Positions 22,629 through 32,575 of a DNA stretch of 64,000 nt are shown here, in pieces (the first letter of the stretch is position 1; each line of letters begins with the position of its first letter). The notes beneath the pieces are model-generated. The model was not told the DNA's origin. It made no database searches and saw only the letters and a program-made list of their open reading frames with translations. The translations under genes were made by a program, and so were the position numbers. The stretch is from Trichoderma breve (taxonomy: Eukaryota; Ascomycota; Sordariomycetes; Hypocreales; Hypocreaceae): the NCBI RefSeq assembly GCF_028502605.1, contig NC_079232.1:1984001-2048000 (forward strand). Reading direction: 5' to 3'.

Positions 22629-23627
22629 TTACCAGGGTCCGACTCTAACAGGCGCTCCGTATGCACCTGACACAATCTGGTTAAGAATGGAATTTTGCTC
22701 CGCATTCTCATTTGAGATCCAACCAACGCTATTTGACATGGCAGTAATGGCGGTACCCAGTCGTCCACCGGATTGCTCGTTATGTCGGGCGAGTTTCTGA
22801 TCCCATCCATCCGTGTGTAGGTTGAAACCACCACCCCGCTTCGCAGCTTCGTTGATAACCAAGGCCCATGCTTTGGAGATGTCTTCGTATGCATTTTCTT
22901 TGTGGTGACGATAGGCTTGCGGCTGCCAGTTGGGAAGGTTGTGAATGAATCTTGTCGCGCCGTCGAGGAATTCGAGAGATTTGGTAGGCTGGGTTTCTAT
23001 CGGTGGAAGAAACTGAGGGGTGAAATCGGAGAGAGCATCGATCAAAGCGACCAGAGGGGCCTTGACTCGGTCGTAGGTGTATTCCGCGCTGCTATTGCCA
23101 TATGGAGCGGCAGCGTTCAATTTCTCTTGATAAGACTGCAGGACATCCATGGCTGCGGCGACCGTGGGCCGGGGCGCTTGAGAAACCACCTCTTGTCCAA
23201 TATCCGGATGACGCTCGCAGATGCGTTCCAACACTGTTCGTAGCTGATTCGTGTCGAGGGTTTCCAAAAGCCGAGGCAGAGGTAGTGGCCTTCCGATTAG
23301 ATCGTTTGATCTGAATTTTTTTGACGGGCGAATAAGAGGGCGAGAGGACACAGCGGGTGAGCTCATGGGCGACATGTTTTCGTCTCCATCTTCGTCGGCC
23401 TTTCGTTTTCGGGTGCTCATGTTTTGAAGCGATGAGACTGTAGAGGAATGTGAGCTCCGGAACATGGTATGGGGAGATGGAGATGGGTGCGTGTGCGATG
23501 CGCCAACAACCCAAGGCATAGATGAAGGAAGCGACGCTGGCGATGACTTACGGTTTCGCTGAGATAGATGTGGGTTTTCGTGCTGATGAGGAAAAACTGG
23601 AAACTGCGGCGACAGCAGCACATTCAT
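22629..23627 (-). CDS. sts1: Nuclear proteasome tether Sts1/Cut8
   Basis: The start at 23627 gives MNVLLSPQFPVFPHQHENPH, the usual N-terminus of filamentous-fungal Sts1/Cut8. The next landmark is the basic MSTRKRKADED patch with SKKFRSNDLIGRPLPLPRLLE, followed by the helical core DTNQLRTVLERICERHPDIG and VAAAMDVLQSYQEKLN. The C-terminal bundle includes FLDGATRFIHNLP, WALVINEAAKRGGG and WDQKLARHNEQSGG. Cut8/Sts1 anchors proteasomes at the nuclear envelope. Read straight through, the ORF encodes 332 aa. A likely intron at 23438-23551 (GTAAGT donor, GCTCAC branch, CTACAG acceptor, 114 nt, in frame) would give 294 aa and remove a low-complexity insert. The frame is open further upstream but without conservation I can see. 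Confidence 0.85.
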   Translation of the reverse strand: MNVLLSPQFPVFPHQHENPHLSQRNRKSSPASLPSSMPWVVGASHTHPSPSPHTMFRSSHSSTVSSLQNMSTRKRKADEDGDENMSPMSSPAVSSRPLIRPSKKFRSNDLIGRPLPLPRLLETLDTNQLRTVLERICERHPDIGQEVVSQAPRPTVAAAMDVLQSYQEKLNAAAPYGNSSAEYTYDRVKAPLVALIDALSDFTPQFLPPIETQPTKSLEFLDGATRFIHNLPNWQPQAYRHHKENAYEDISKAWALVINEAAKRGGGFNLHTDGWDQKLARHNEQSGGRLGTAITAMSNSVGWISNENAEQNSILNQIVSGAYGAPVRVGPW

Positions 23628-25897
23628 TGTGGCAAAGCAACGCAGGCGAAGCGAAGCTGTGTGAATTTCAGACTGTCGGCGTCCCGGTTGCAATGGCGGC
23701 TAGGATGCTGATGGTGCTGATTGTATCGTATCGAGTGTGCTTGATGCTGGTCGTATTGTATTGTATTGTATTGTAGTGTTTCCGTCAGACGAATGTTGAA
23801 TCGAGCGCCGTCCTCGTCACCGTCCGGATGAGAGGGGCGAAGCAACGGAAGGCAAAGAGGAGAAAGAGCCGCGAAAAACAGGCCCGGCTGCAGCGCAATA
23901 AAGTACCAGAACCAGTGCCAGAGAGCGGTCAACGGGGCTCTGCATGGGTGCCCGGCCAGTGCAAGGGCAGAGGTTGTGAGTTGTTGTGGACAAAAGCGAG
24001 CGAGTGGGTAATAGTTAAAGGATTAGATGCGGAGACTGTTGCGTCGCCAGGGATGGCCATGGCAGGACGAAAGCAAAAAAAGATGGCCGACAAAAAGCTC
24101 AACTTTCGGCCAGCCGCTGAACCCGTCGCACGTGATGGATGGCTGCCCGTCAAACTACAGCACAACAGCGTTCGTCCGGCTCCATCTGCCAGCGGAGGCC
24201 ACCGGCTCAACTGCCACAGGCCTGGCCCGTTTCGCTGGACCGCAGCGCCGTCGCCCGCTATACAACGTGGCTGGAGGCACAGGTGCGTCAGAGGGCAGAG
24301 AGCATAGCGCACTACCAGCGCTACAGAGCACTACGTGTAAGCCCCGGGGCAATCCCCCACAGCTGGTTGGCCTGTTGGGCTGCAACGCTAGCCAGCGCTG
24401 CAAGCTGCATGTGCATGTACATGTACCGGGATGGAGTCTGTCCTTGGGCGGCAAAACGAAAAACTGAGCACGACACAGCGCAGACCAAGCACAGAGTTCT
24501 AGGTCATTCGGTTCAGCTGATCTGGCAACGGCTTGTTTGCCTGGCCGGATCTGCTCTCTCTTATTTTCCCTTTCCTCTTCCATGTTTTTTTTTTTCTCCG
24601 GCGCTATCCTGCCTCGTCCCTGCAGCGTGCCTTAGCTGTGCAAGGGAAATGTTTCATTCGCCTGTCCCACTCGAGGCAAGGAGGGCTGCGGGTCCAGATC
24701 TGCTTGTTTGCCCTCGGAAGACCGCATCGTGAGCCTTGCCTCTAGACTCTAGACGGGTGAGACGACCAGCATCTGACGGCAAACGGCCGGATTACTACTG
24801 TGCGGTTCCATCCCATCATGATCCGGAACGCCTAGCACAGAACTTGCATATCCGAGTACCTACCGTACCTGTGTCAAGGGATCAAGGGCAAGACTGGAGT
24901 CATTTCGCTCGGCCGACTTGCAGAGCTAGGCTCGGCCTACCACTCGACTATTTCTCTCCTTGCGGCAGGCCGGTTCATTCATTTTATATAAAACATGCTT
25001 TTGTTGCAAAAAGGGCCCTCGTTCAAAAACGCTTGGCCAGGCACATTGCCATCGCAACAAACTATTGCTGGCTAGCAGTGGGCCTCAGCGCGCACGCTCC
25101 AGCCCCGAGATGAATTCTCGCCATTCCATCAAGGCAGAATTGATGCCATGTGGAGCTTATGCCTAGAGTGGCTCGTCGTACTCGTAGATACCTGCACTTG
25201 CACGGGTCAGTTGGCATGCATTCAAGGACAAACACATGAATGAGACTGCACAATAGGACCGACCACGACAGCAGCGCTCCATCCGTGGCCCAGCGTCGCA
25301 GTCGCCAGTCCAGAGCACACGACTCAGCCTGCATTAGGAAGCTCCTGCGAATCACTAGCCGTCACATTTCTTTGGCCGTCCATCTCCCACACTCTCATCG
25401 TTAGCTGCGTCCAATGTCATCTCCATTTCAAACTTTTTTCCTGCCGTCGTAACGCTAATGCCGGGCAAAGTCGTGGCTCCGCGCCACTTCGTCATGTCAG
25501 CCATTCAGAGGCCCTGCTGTCGCTGGCGTAACACAGCGCAAGCGTGACGGGAGTCATTCCTATTGACGATCTGAGTTTCTCGGACGGCCGTTGGGTCCTG
25601 AAGAGCGTTGCGTGCTAGGAATGGGATGCAGCATGCTTCTCGTTGCATATGCTCTTTGCGGCTTGGTTTTGGCTGGTGGACAATGGCCGGCTTCAGCGCT
25701 TAGTTACTTAGTACCTAGTACTAACGCTTAACCCAATTCCTGGCGCCCCCACTTCGCTACGGGTAGTTATCGCCTTATCGATTGGGAGATTTCCGCTGGC
25801 TCCAAAAAATTTCTGCTGGCTGGCCGTATTGACCGAATGCTTCGGAAAGATGGTTGAGTGCACGTTACAAAATATACGATCACATACATAATCCCCA
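23628..25897. other. Divergent intergenic region, STS1 to NOP13
   Basis: About 2.3 kb between divergently transcribed genes. Only short ORFs of unbiased composition occur; none is supported. A run of TTGTA pentamers lies at about 23753-23776 on the STS1 side. A TAC-rich stretch, TTAGTACCTAGTACTAAC, at about 25705-25722 is close to the NOP13 start and may be a promoter element. Confidence 0.5.
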
Positions 25898-27082
25898 ATG
25901 GCAGCCACAGATCCAGAATCTCCCCAATCGCCGGAAGTCGACAAGTCGGCTTCCTCTAAGCGCAAGGCCGAGGTTGAGGAAATCGAGGTCGACGTAAATG
26001 CACCGGAACCGCCGTCAAAACGTGCGCGACGAGCCCTCAAGAAGGGAAAGCCCTTGCCAGCCAAGCCCTCGAGCGACGATGAGAAGGATGATAAAGATGG
26101 TGAGAAGGAAGGCAAGGAGAAAGTACGGTCTGAGCATGGAGTCTGGATTGGCAACCTGCCATTCAGGCTGACGGCTGCCGAGCTTCGCACATGGCTGATA
26201 GACAATGCCGGAGGTGTCATCACGGAAGAGGCGATTACAAGAGTGAAGCTGCCTACGGTTAAGGACGCCACCCGACCCAAGGGCGAGAAGCCTGCAAACA
26301 AGGGATTTGCCTACGTCGACTTTACAGACATTGGCGGCAAGGTCGCTGCCATTGCCCTCTCGGAGACAGATCTCAATGGACGCAAGCTGCTCATCAAGGA
26401 CGCCAAGTCATTCGAAGGTCGCCCGGCTAAAGAGAAGGAACCCGAAGAGGCAACCGGGAAATCCGATGCGGCATCCTCCAAGAACAAGACGGAGCAGCGC
26501 CAAGAGACCAACGCCAGCCGCAAAGTGTTTGTGGGCAACCTGAGCTTCAAGGTCACTGAGGAGGACCTGATCCGAAACTTTGAAAAGTGCGGAGAGATTG
26601 AGTGGGCCAAGCTGGCTACGTTTGAGGACTCGGGCAAATGCAAGGGCTATGGCTGGATCAAGTTCAAGGAGCCAGAAGCTGCCGCCTGGGCCGTCAAGGG
26701 CTTTGTCAAGATCAAGGAAGCGGTGGAGACCGAGGAGGATTTCCGGGATGACAAGAGTGACGATGAGGCCGAAGATGGAGAGAAGTCGGCGCAGCAGAAG
26801 CAGTTCAAGACAAGAAAGTGGTGGGTGAACCGCATGCTGGGACGCGAGCTCAAGCTTGAGCTGGCCGAGGACGACCAGGTGCGATACAAGAAGCGCTTCG
26901 GCAAGGATAAGAAGGCCGACGACACATCAAGACCTCCTAGGAGACCCAGGGCAGACGACAGGGACAACAGCAGGGGAAGCAGACCAGAGGCTGCGCCATC
27001 AAAGGGTGCTCCGGACATTGCTGTGGCTCGTCTCACAGGAGGCTTGGTTGAGCATACCGGAACCAAGGTTACATTTGACTAG
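25898..27082 (+). CDS. nop13: Nop13-like nucleolar RNA-binding protein, two RRMs
   Basis: Single-exon gene of 394 aa. Residues 1-80 are acidic and lysine-rich with nuclear-localisation-like KRKAEVEEIEVDV and SKRARRALKKGK. RRM1 spans about 82-172, with RNP2-like VWIGNLPF and RNP1-like KGFAYVDF. RRM2 spans about 209-315, with KVFVGNLSF and KGYGWIKF. RRM2 is followed by TRKWWVNRMLGRELKLE and a basic tail. The order, spacing and the ITRVKLP segment fit the Nop13 group of nucleolar proteins linked to pre-ribosomes. Another nucleolar two-RRM protein (Nsr1/Gar2 type) is less likely because no RGG tail is present. Confidence 0.78.
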   Translation: MAATDPESPQSPEVDKSASSKRKAEVEEIEVDVNAPEPPSKRARRALKKGKPLPAKPSSDDEKDDKDGEKEGKEKVRSEHGVWIGNLPFRLTAAELRTWLIDNAGGVITEEAITRVKLPTVKDATRPKGEKPANKGFAYVDFTDIGGKVAAIALSETDLNGRKLLIKDAKSFEGRPAKEKEPEEATGKSDAASSKNKTEQRQETNASRKVFVGNLSFKVTEEDLIRNFEKCGEIEWAKLATFEDSGKCKGYGWIKFKEPEAAAWAVKGFVKIKEAVETEEDFRDDKSDDEAEDGEKSAQQKQFKTRKWWVNRMLGRELKLELAEDDQVRYKKRFGKDKKADDTSRPPRRPRADDRDNSRGSRPEAAPSKGAPDIAVARLTGGLVEHTGTKVTFD

Positions 27083-27443
27083 CATTGGCTATCTTGACTA
27101 TAAGATAGATACCCCTCGAGCATTTTTGTGTTCCTTTTCATCCGTATATTTACAATGAGACTTAATGAAAGATTTATCCCGCAATGATTTTGTTTTCGTG
27201 CCGCAACTCTGCCATTTGTTAGTCATGATTTAGAATTGCGGGCTGATCGGCCCCTCAATATCCTTCCCGGCTGGTTCCCGAACCCTCCCCCGCAAATCCC
27301 TAGATTAAGTTAGCATCAGCAACTGTGACGTCGGGCTCTCATTTCAACTTCCTTCCAGAGCTTTTCCTTCTTTGCAAAGTGACAATATTATCGCAGATTC
27401 AGCGTGCTACAGCTAATCACCATCTATGAATACGTGAGACAGA
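27083..27443. other. Spacer between NOP13 and the DsbA-like gene
   Basis: About 360 bases, tandem gene orientation. It holds the NOP13 3' UTR and a short promoter; nothing else is seen. Confidence 0.5.
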
Positions 27444-28267
27444 ATGTATGAGTCGCAGGTTACTTTTACGCTGGACACTATATGTCCTTGGTACGTAAAT
27501 GCCCATCACTTACACAAAAACCGCAGCATGAATCTCATCCTCCCACACACATTCATCTACTAATGCAATTCACAGGACATACATGGCCAAGAAAAGGCAT
27601 GGACATATTAGTTCTCTCACTCAACTCCAATTCACATACTAACCCCAAAAAACCCAACAGATTAGACCAAGCACTCGCAAAATTCCGCTCCTCCCCCATG
27701 GCCTCCTCCATCTCCTACACCCTCCACTTCGCCCCCTACCAGCTCAACCCAAACTTCCCTCCCGAAGCAGACCGCCTGCAGTGGTACCTCGACAACAAGC
27801 ACTTCGGCGACGCCACCACCCAGCAGGTCTTCCAGGCGCACATGACCAACATCGCCGAGCCCCTCGGCATCGCCCTGCGCTTCGACGGATACATGGGGAA
27901 CACCCTGCACGCGCACCGCGTAGTGCAGTATTTCCAGTCTTCCAAGGGCCCTGAAACGGCGAACAAGCTTATTGATGCGTTGTATGAGCGGTATTTTGAG
28001 AAGGGGGAGCATCCTTCTAGGGATGAGGTGTTGATAGGGGCGTGTGTGGAGGCGGGGATTAGTGAGGAGGAGGCGAAGAAGGTTGTGGGTGATAAGGAGA
28101 TTGGGTTGGCAGAGGTTAAGGCGAAGTTGAGGGAGGTGAGTCGGGATGTTGATGCGGTGCCGGTTGTGATGGTGGAGGGGAGGAGGAGGGATATTACGCT
28201 GACGGGGGCGAAGGAGGTGGAAGAGTATGTGAAGACGCTGGAGAAGATTGCTAACGAGAGTACCTGA
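27444..28267 (+). CDS. DsbA/FrnE-like thioredoxin-fold oxidoreductase
   Basis: Three exons: 27444-27490, 27576-27596 and 27661-28267, giving 224 aa. The joined N-terminus reads VTFTLDTICPWTYMAKKRLDQ, the hallmark of the DsbA-like group that includes FrnE and 2-hydroxychromene-2-carboxylate isomerases. The active site has Cys-Pro-Trp-Thr in place of CxxC, so a glutathione-dependent isomerase or transferase role is more likely than disulfide oxidation. Later family landmarks are NTLHAHRVVQYFQ, LIDALYERYFEKGEHPS and VPVVMVEGRR. The middle exon is 21 nt. The second intron (27597-27660) uses a GC donor and a CATACTAAC branch; no GT donor restores the conserved phase. The last exon starts with C-ending codons and switches to G/T-ending codons near 27930. 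Confidence 0.85.
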
Positions 28268-28562
28268 ATGGATTATTTCGTGATGTGGGAGCCAAGAACA
28301 TTGTGAGTAGAGTGATTAGAATACTAAGAGTTTAAACACTAATAATACTAAATGAGAGAGTGTGTAATGATCGTACTATACATGTCCATATCCCCCGTCC
28401 AGATATCAATACAATAAAAAATACATCAAAGAAAAATGACCTAAAAGAGTGACATAAAAGAAAACCAAAAGCCCAAGTCCATACCAGAACATTCGTGCCG
28501 TCGTATCGTCATAATCATACCCTCCGTCCATTACCTCTGTTTCCAGATCCCAACCACACCCT
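28268..28562. other. Convergent 3' spacer
   Basis: About 295 bases between the ends of two convergent genes. It is AT-rich, with likely poly(A) signals (ATACAATAAAAAATAC near 28410), and no gene. Confidence 0.5.
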
Positions 28563-30539
28563 CTAAGATCGACTAAACATTAAGGGCACCAACGCACTCC
28601 TGCTCTCCAATCCCCTCCAATCCTCCATCACCATCTCTCTGCTGCATCCGCTCACCTCCCTGACACCCATATACCGACACACGGATACCGCATCCGTGAT
28701 TCTATCCTTTTTGCTGTAAAACTCTTTGCTGAGCTTCGCCAGAACCGCTTCTTTAGCCTTGTGTAGGGCGCTTGCTCTCGCATCTGCGTCCTCGGCAAAT
28801 AGTTGATGAGCCTTTTCCTGTTCCAGATTGCGTTGCACAGTAGAGATGCCATCGTCGGGTCCAGCCTGGCGATGGGCGGAGGGAGAGTAGATGGTGGGTT
28901 GAAGAAGGACAGGCTGGGGCTCCGACGTTATGATGGGGGGCGAGATGATGGACAGCGGCTCGGGGATGGCAGAATAAGCAATATCGCTAGATCCAAAAGA
29001 TAGCCTGAGACGTAGCTTGGATGGCTTGAAACTGTGTACAGAGGAGGATGACTTGTGGCTGTGAGACGACAGAGGTGGCGACAGAGGGGAGGGATGCTCA
29101 GGGGCTTGTTCTTTCTTCTCTGTCTTGGAGTGCTTTTTATGATGCCGACGGACACGCTTTCGCGTAAGCTTGGTAGAAACACTCTCATCTGATTCTCTCG
29201 GCCCAGCAAAGTTGCCCGTAAAGTCTTGGGCTACGTCTCTCTCGTCCTCGGTCAGGGTGAGGCCATTCAGGTCGAGATCCATCAGCTCTCTGCTGGCAAC
29301 CTCGACAGCCGCACTAGGACTAGGCAACTCTTCATCACTTGTGCCAGTTACGACAGAGAACTCCGAAGACGCCGTGGCACTGCTCCGAGACCAGTTATCG
29401 TTGCCATTCACAGGCGCCAGGGCTTCATCCCAGCTACCATTGTTGGCGAGGACGACGTTCTCAAAGCCAAACTGCTTGATAGTCTTCTGATGGGACGCGA
29501 TTAAGCCCCTGAGCTGGGGAGAGTTCATGGTGGCATTACGAATCTGCAGGTAGCGCAGCTTAGGGAAGTGGATGGGACAGCGAGGAGGCCGGGTTGGCAG
29601 AGGCGACATGGGAGAAGTGACTTCATGGAATAGCTTCTTAGTGCTGCGAGGCGGCGCGAAGAGGGGATCAGCAGAGAGAGCAACGGGACACGGTCCTTTG
29701 GCACCAATCCAGGCAAACGTAAACTTGTCTAGGCCTTGGGAAAAGTTGCGGATGTAATCATCAAGGACTTTAAGATGGTCCAGGCCGGGAGACGGGCCAT
29801 AAAAGTCCCAGGCTTCCACTGAGATGTGCAGCTTGTTTATCTGCTGCCACCTACGGCTCGCAGAGGGCACGCTGCCGATTCCATTGATGTATCTGAGATA
29901 GTTGAAGGCAGAGGGGTGAAGAGATGACAGAGATAACTTATGGAGCTTTGTCATTGGCGCACGCTCAATGGCAATCCTCAGGCTGATGAGGGCATAGTCA
30001 ACAATGTCCCTTCTATACCGTTCCCTTGGGTCCTGGCCGGGACACCGAATAGTCAGATGTCTCATGTTGGGGATGTGGCCAATGGCATAGATGAAGCTGG
30101 GGACGTTTGTGGCCGCGTGGAACAGCGGAGGATATTGCTGCGTCAGAATCTCGCCCAGCTCTGTGTTGGCATACTTGGGGCGAGTCAGCGCCGATCCCAT
30201 GCTGGTGAGCGGCTTATACAAAAAGGCAATCTCATCGCCCGTCAGCGGATGGATCAGCGGCGGCAGAAACGTCGCCTCGGAGTGGGCAAAGTGAAAGGTC
30301 AAGTGCTCGACATGATGCCCGACCCGGCCCAGGGCAGCGATGCGCGAGGGCCGGGTGAAAGTAGAAGCCGTGAAAGTGACGTGGATGCGGGTGAAGAGAC
30401 GTTTGGTGACCAGGTTGCAGCAGGCTGATGAAGCCTCGCGGATGGCACAAATGTCGGATGTGGTGAGGTGATGGAAGAGGCTGTCCTTGACAGCGTCGCT
30501 CCTCAACATGGCGATAAAGAGTTGTTCTGTTGAAGCCAT
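28563..30539 (-). CDS. F-box-like protein of unknown target
   Basis: Single-exon gene of 658 aa starting MASTEQLFIAMLRS. Residues about 15-55 (DSLFHHLTTSDICAIREASSACCNLVTKRLFTRI) look like a divergent F-box. They are followed by leucine-rich segments (IPNMRHLTIRCPG, LHKLSLSSLHPSAFNYLRYI, FPKLRYLQIRNATMNSPQLRGLI) of the kind found in fungal F-box/LRR-like proteins. The C-terminal third is disordered, with a basic patch LTRKRVRRHHKKHSKTEKK and Ser/Pro-rich sequence, then a final ordered stretch. F-box proteins link substrates to SCF ubiquitin ligases; no substrate can be proposed. Transcribed towards the DsbA-like gene. Confidence 0.72.
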   Translation of the reverse strand: MASTEQLFIAMLRSDAVKDSLFHHLTTSDICAIREASSACCNLVTKRLFTRIHVTFTASTFTRPSRIAALGRVGHHVEHLTFHFAHSEATFLPPLIHPLTGDEIAFLYKPLTSMGSALTRPKYANTELGEILTQQYPPLFHAATNVPSFIYAIGHIPNMRHLTIRCPGQDPRERYRRDIVDYALISLRIAIERAPMTKLHKLSLSSLHPSAFNYLRYINGIGSVPSASRRWQQINKLHISVEAWDFYGPSPGLDHLKVLDDYIRNFSQGLDKFTFAWIGAKGPCPVALSADPLFAPPRSTKKLFHEVTSPMSPLPTRPPRCPIHFPKLRYLQIRNATMNSPQLRGLIASHQKTIKQFGFENVVLANNGSWDEALAPVNGNDNWSRSSATASSEFSVVTGTSDEELPSPSAAVEVASRELMDLDLNGLTLTEDERDVAQDFTGNFAGPRESDESVSTKLTRKRVRRHHKKHSKTEKKEQAPEHPSPLSPPLSSHSHKSSSSVHSFKPSKLRLRLSFGSSDIAYSAIPEPLSIISPPIITSEPQPVLLQPTIYSPSAHRQAGPDDGISTVQRNLEQEKAHQLFAEDADARASALHKAKEAVLAKLSKEFYSKKDRITDAVSVCRYMGVREVSGCSREMVMEDWRGLESRSALVPLMFSRS

Positions 30540-32575
30540 ATCCGTGTCATATCGGGGGGTAGGCCCTCGAGATGTTGTTTCAAGTGATTTGTTTCAAGAG
30601 AGCAGATGCTTAGACTGCTAGTATCGATGGCCTGCAGCTGTAGTCTGGTTGGTTTAAGGTGTTGGGTGGTTGGATATCAAGTATAAACCCCTTGATGATG
30701 GTGAGATCGAGAGACGAATGTGCTCTCAATCAGTCGTCAATATCAAGACACAGATCGAATACAATTATTCACACAGCAAAATTACCAGATGGAAATCCAA
30801 GATGGAGAGCACGAGAAGCCGTCTTCCGTCCTCGCCTGTATATATCCCACAACCCTACCCAAATCAACCCTAAGATTTCTGCCCATTATCGCTTCGCTTC
30901 GCCTACCCGGGCTGGGCATCCATCGACTGGAAAGCCAGACGGAAACGAGCCGGAGAAAAAAACTCTGCTTCCCGTCTCTCCCCTGTAGCGCCATTCTCGC
31001 CAACGCTCCGCGCTCCAATCGTCCTGCAGCACCGCATCGCCAAAGTCGCCGGCTCCAGGAACAACTGGCCAGTGACTCACATCGCGACAACGCCAGGCTC
31101 TCACCGTGTCCGCGTCACTCCCGGCGGCGCCAGCAGGGTAGAACAAAAAAGCTGCATGGCACCGTCTCATGGCTTCGATCGCTGTGGCCAGTGGGTTGGT
31201 CAAGTGTGGGGGACAAGGGTGCATAAGCGTGGGACAAGGGTTGTTTTAGTTTGGGTTGTTTAAAAAGCTTTGGGTGGTGATGCTATCGATAGCTGGTTTT
31301 TGACGCGACCTTTTTGATTGAGACAAAGGCGGTGGGCGAATCACGAAGTTTGGTCTCTCGAAATGGTGGCAGCGCGATGGAATACGCGCGAAGGGTCAGT
31401 CAAGTCAAGCTTGACGGTCAAGCTTAAGCGCGATTTCGTGGGATGTGGCAGCGGCAGTCTATCAACCATCTTGAATATTAGAGTTTTGTCTTTTTTATTC
31501 TCGTGACCGGCCTCAACACCACCCAACAAAAAAAGAGACGGCCATACTGTAACTAGAAAGAATACTCAAGATATCAAACCCGGCTGTAATTTACAAAAAA
31601 CTTCAAAAGTTCTTGCGTATGCCCCTGCAGCGTTCAGGCATTTCTCAGGCCGCAACTCGCTTCATCATCCTTGTCCCGACTCATGCCCAACTCTCTCCCT
31701 CTGAAACCCGGGCATACAGCCAAGCCAAACCACCATCAAACCATCATCTTCATCGTTCTTCTCGTCCACGACACTAGCCACGTCCCCCAGCTGCCCAACC
31801 CACAAAAAACCCGCTTGTTCCAGCCCATGGCCTGCACCCGACTCGTGGCGCGTTGAAACAATGCATGTCTCTATCGCCGACTCGTATTAGCGTCCTTTTC
31901 ATTTTCTTCACCTGGGAGCAAATCGGTAAATCACGAAAGTGCCTTCGTCACGGCGCGCTCTGAGTGGTCAGCTGTTTCGACGAGCTACGAGTATGGGTGG
32001 TTCATTTGTCGAATCAATGTTCGTGATATTCTCGGTTGTGAAGCCGATGCTACTCTATACATTTAGTGTTACACTACCTACGGGAATACCAGCTAGAGCT
32101 TCCGTAGTACCAGCTATTGTCCTTGAAAGAAATCTATTCTGCCCAACGAATGCATGTTATATCGGCTCAAACTTCACGAGCCACCACCGCTCTTCAAATG
32201 CAGGCACACTGAGACATGCAGCGAGGGCTTGCATGCCAATATGCGGTCCGCAGGTATGTACGTCTGGGGAATATCTCTTGTTCCCTTTTCCAATCCACCA
32301 TATTTAGAGTTCAGTGCATAGCCTCTATTTCCGACCTTCTTCCTCCATTAGGAAGCCTTTCGGGTTGCAATGAGCAGCGCCGTCGTGTCTCGTCGAATCC
32401 TTGCCTCGAAATTGAGAAACCATAGTACAAGGGGGTATCAAAGTATGTTGCCCCTGACACTGCAGACCAGAGTGTAAAGGGCTGTATCGAATCCCCCAGC
32501 GCGTGCTTGCTCCATTCGAAGTCCCATAGCTCTCTCCTTGTCTGTATGTTTCTGAACTCCATCACGATAGGCGGG
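30540..32575. other. Intergenic region between F-box-like and Air-like genes
   Basis: About 2.0 kb. It contains the promoter of the F-box-like gene and the 3' flank of the Air-like gene. Short ORFs on both strands lack any domain or clear coding pattern. A short inverted and direct repeat of TCAAGCTTGACGGTCAAGCTTAA is visible near 31404-31426 (shown in part: TCAAGCTTGA then TCAAGCTTAA). Nothing else is supported. Confidence 0.45.

Noticed and set aside
24139..24732. 197-aa plus-strand ORF between STS1 and NOP13
   Set aside because: Composition is random-like, with Cys and Ser runs, no domain, and overlapping ORFs of similar length on the other strand.
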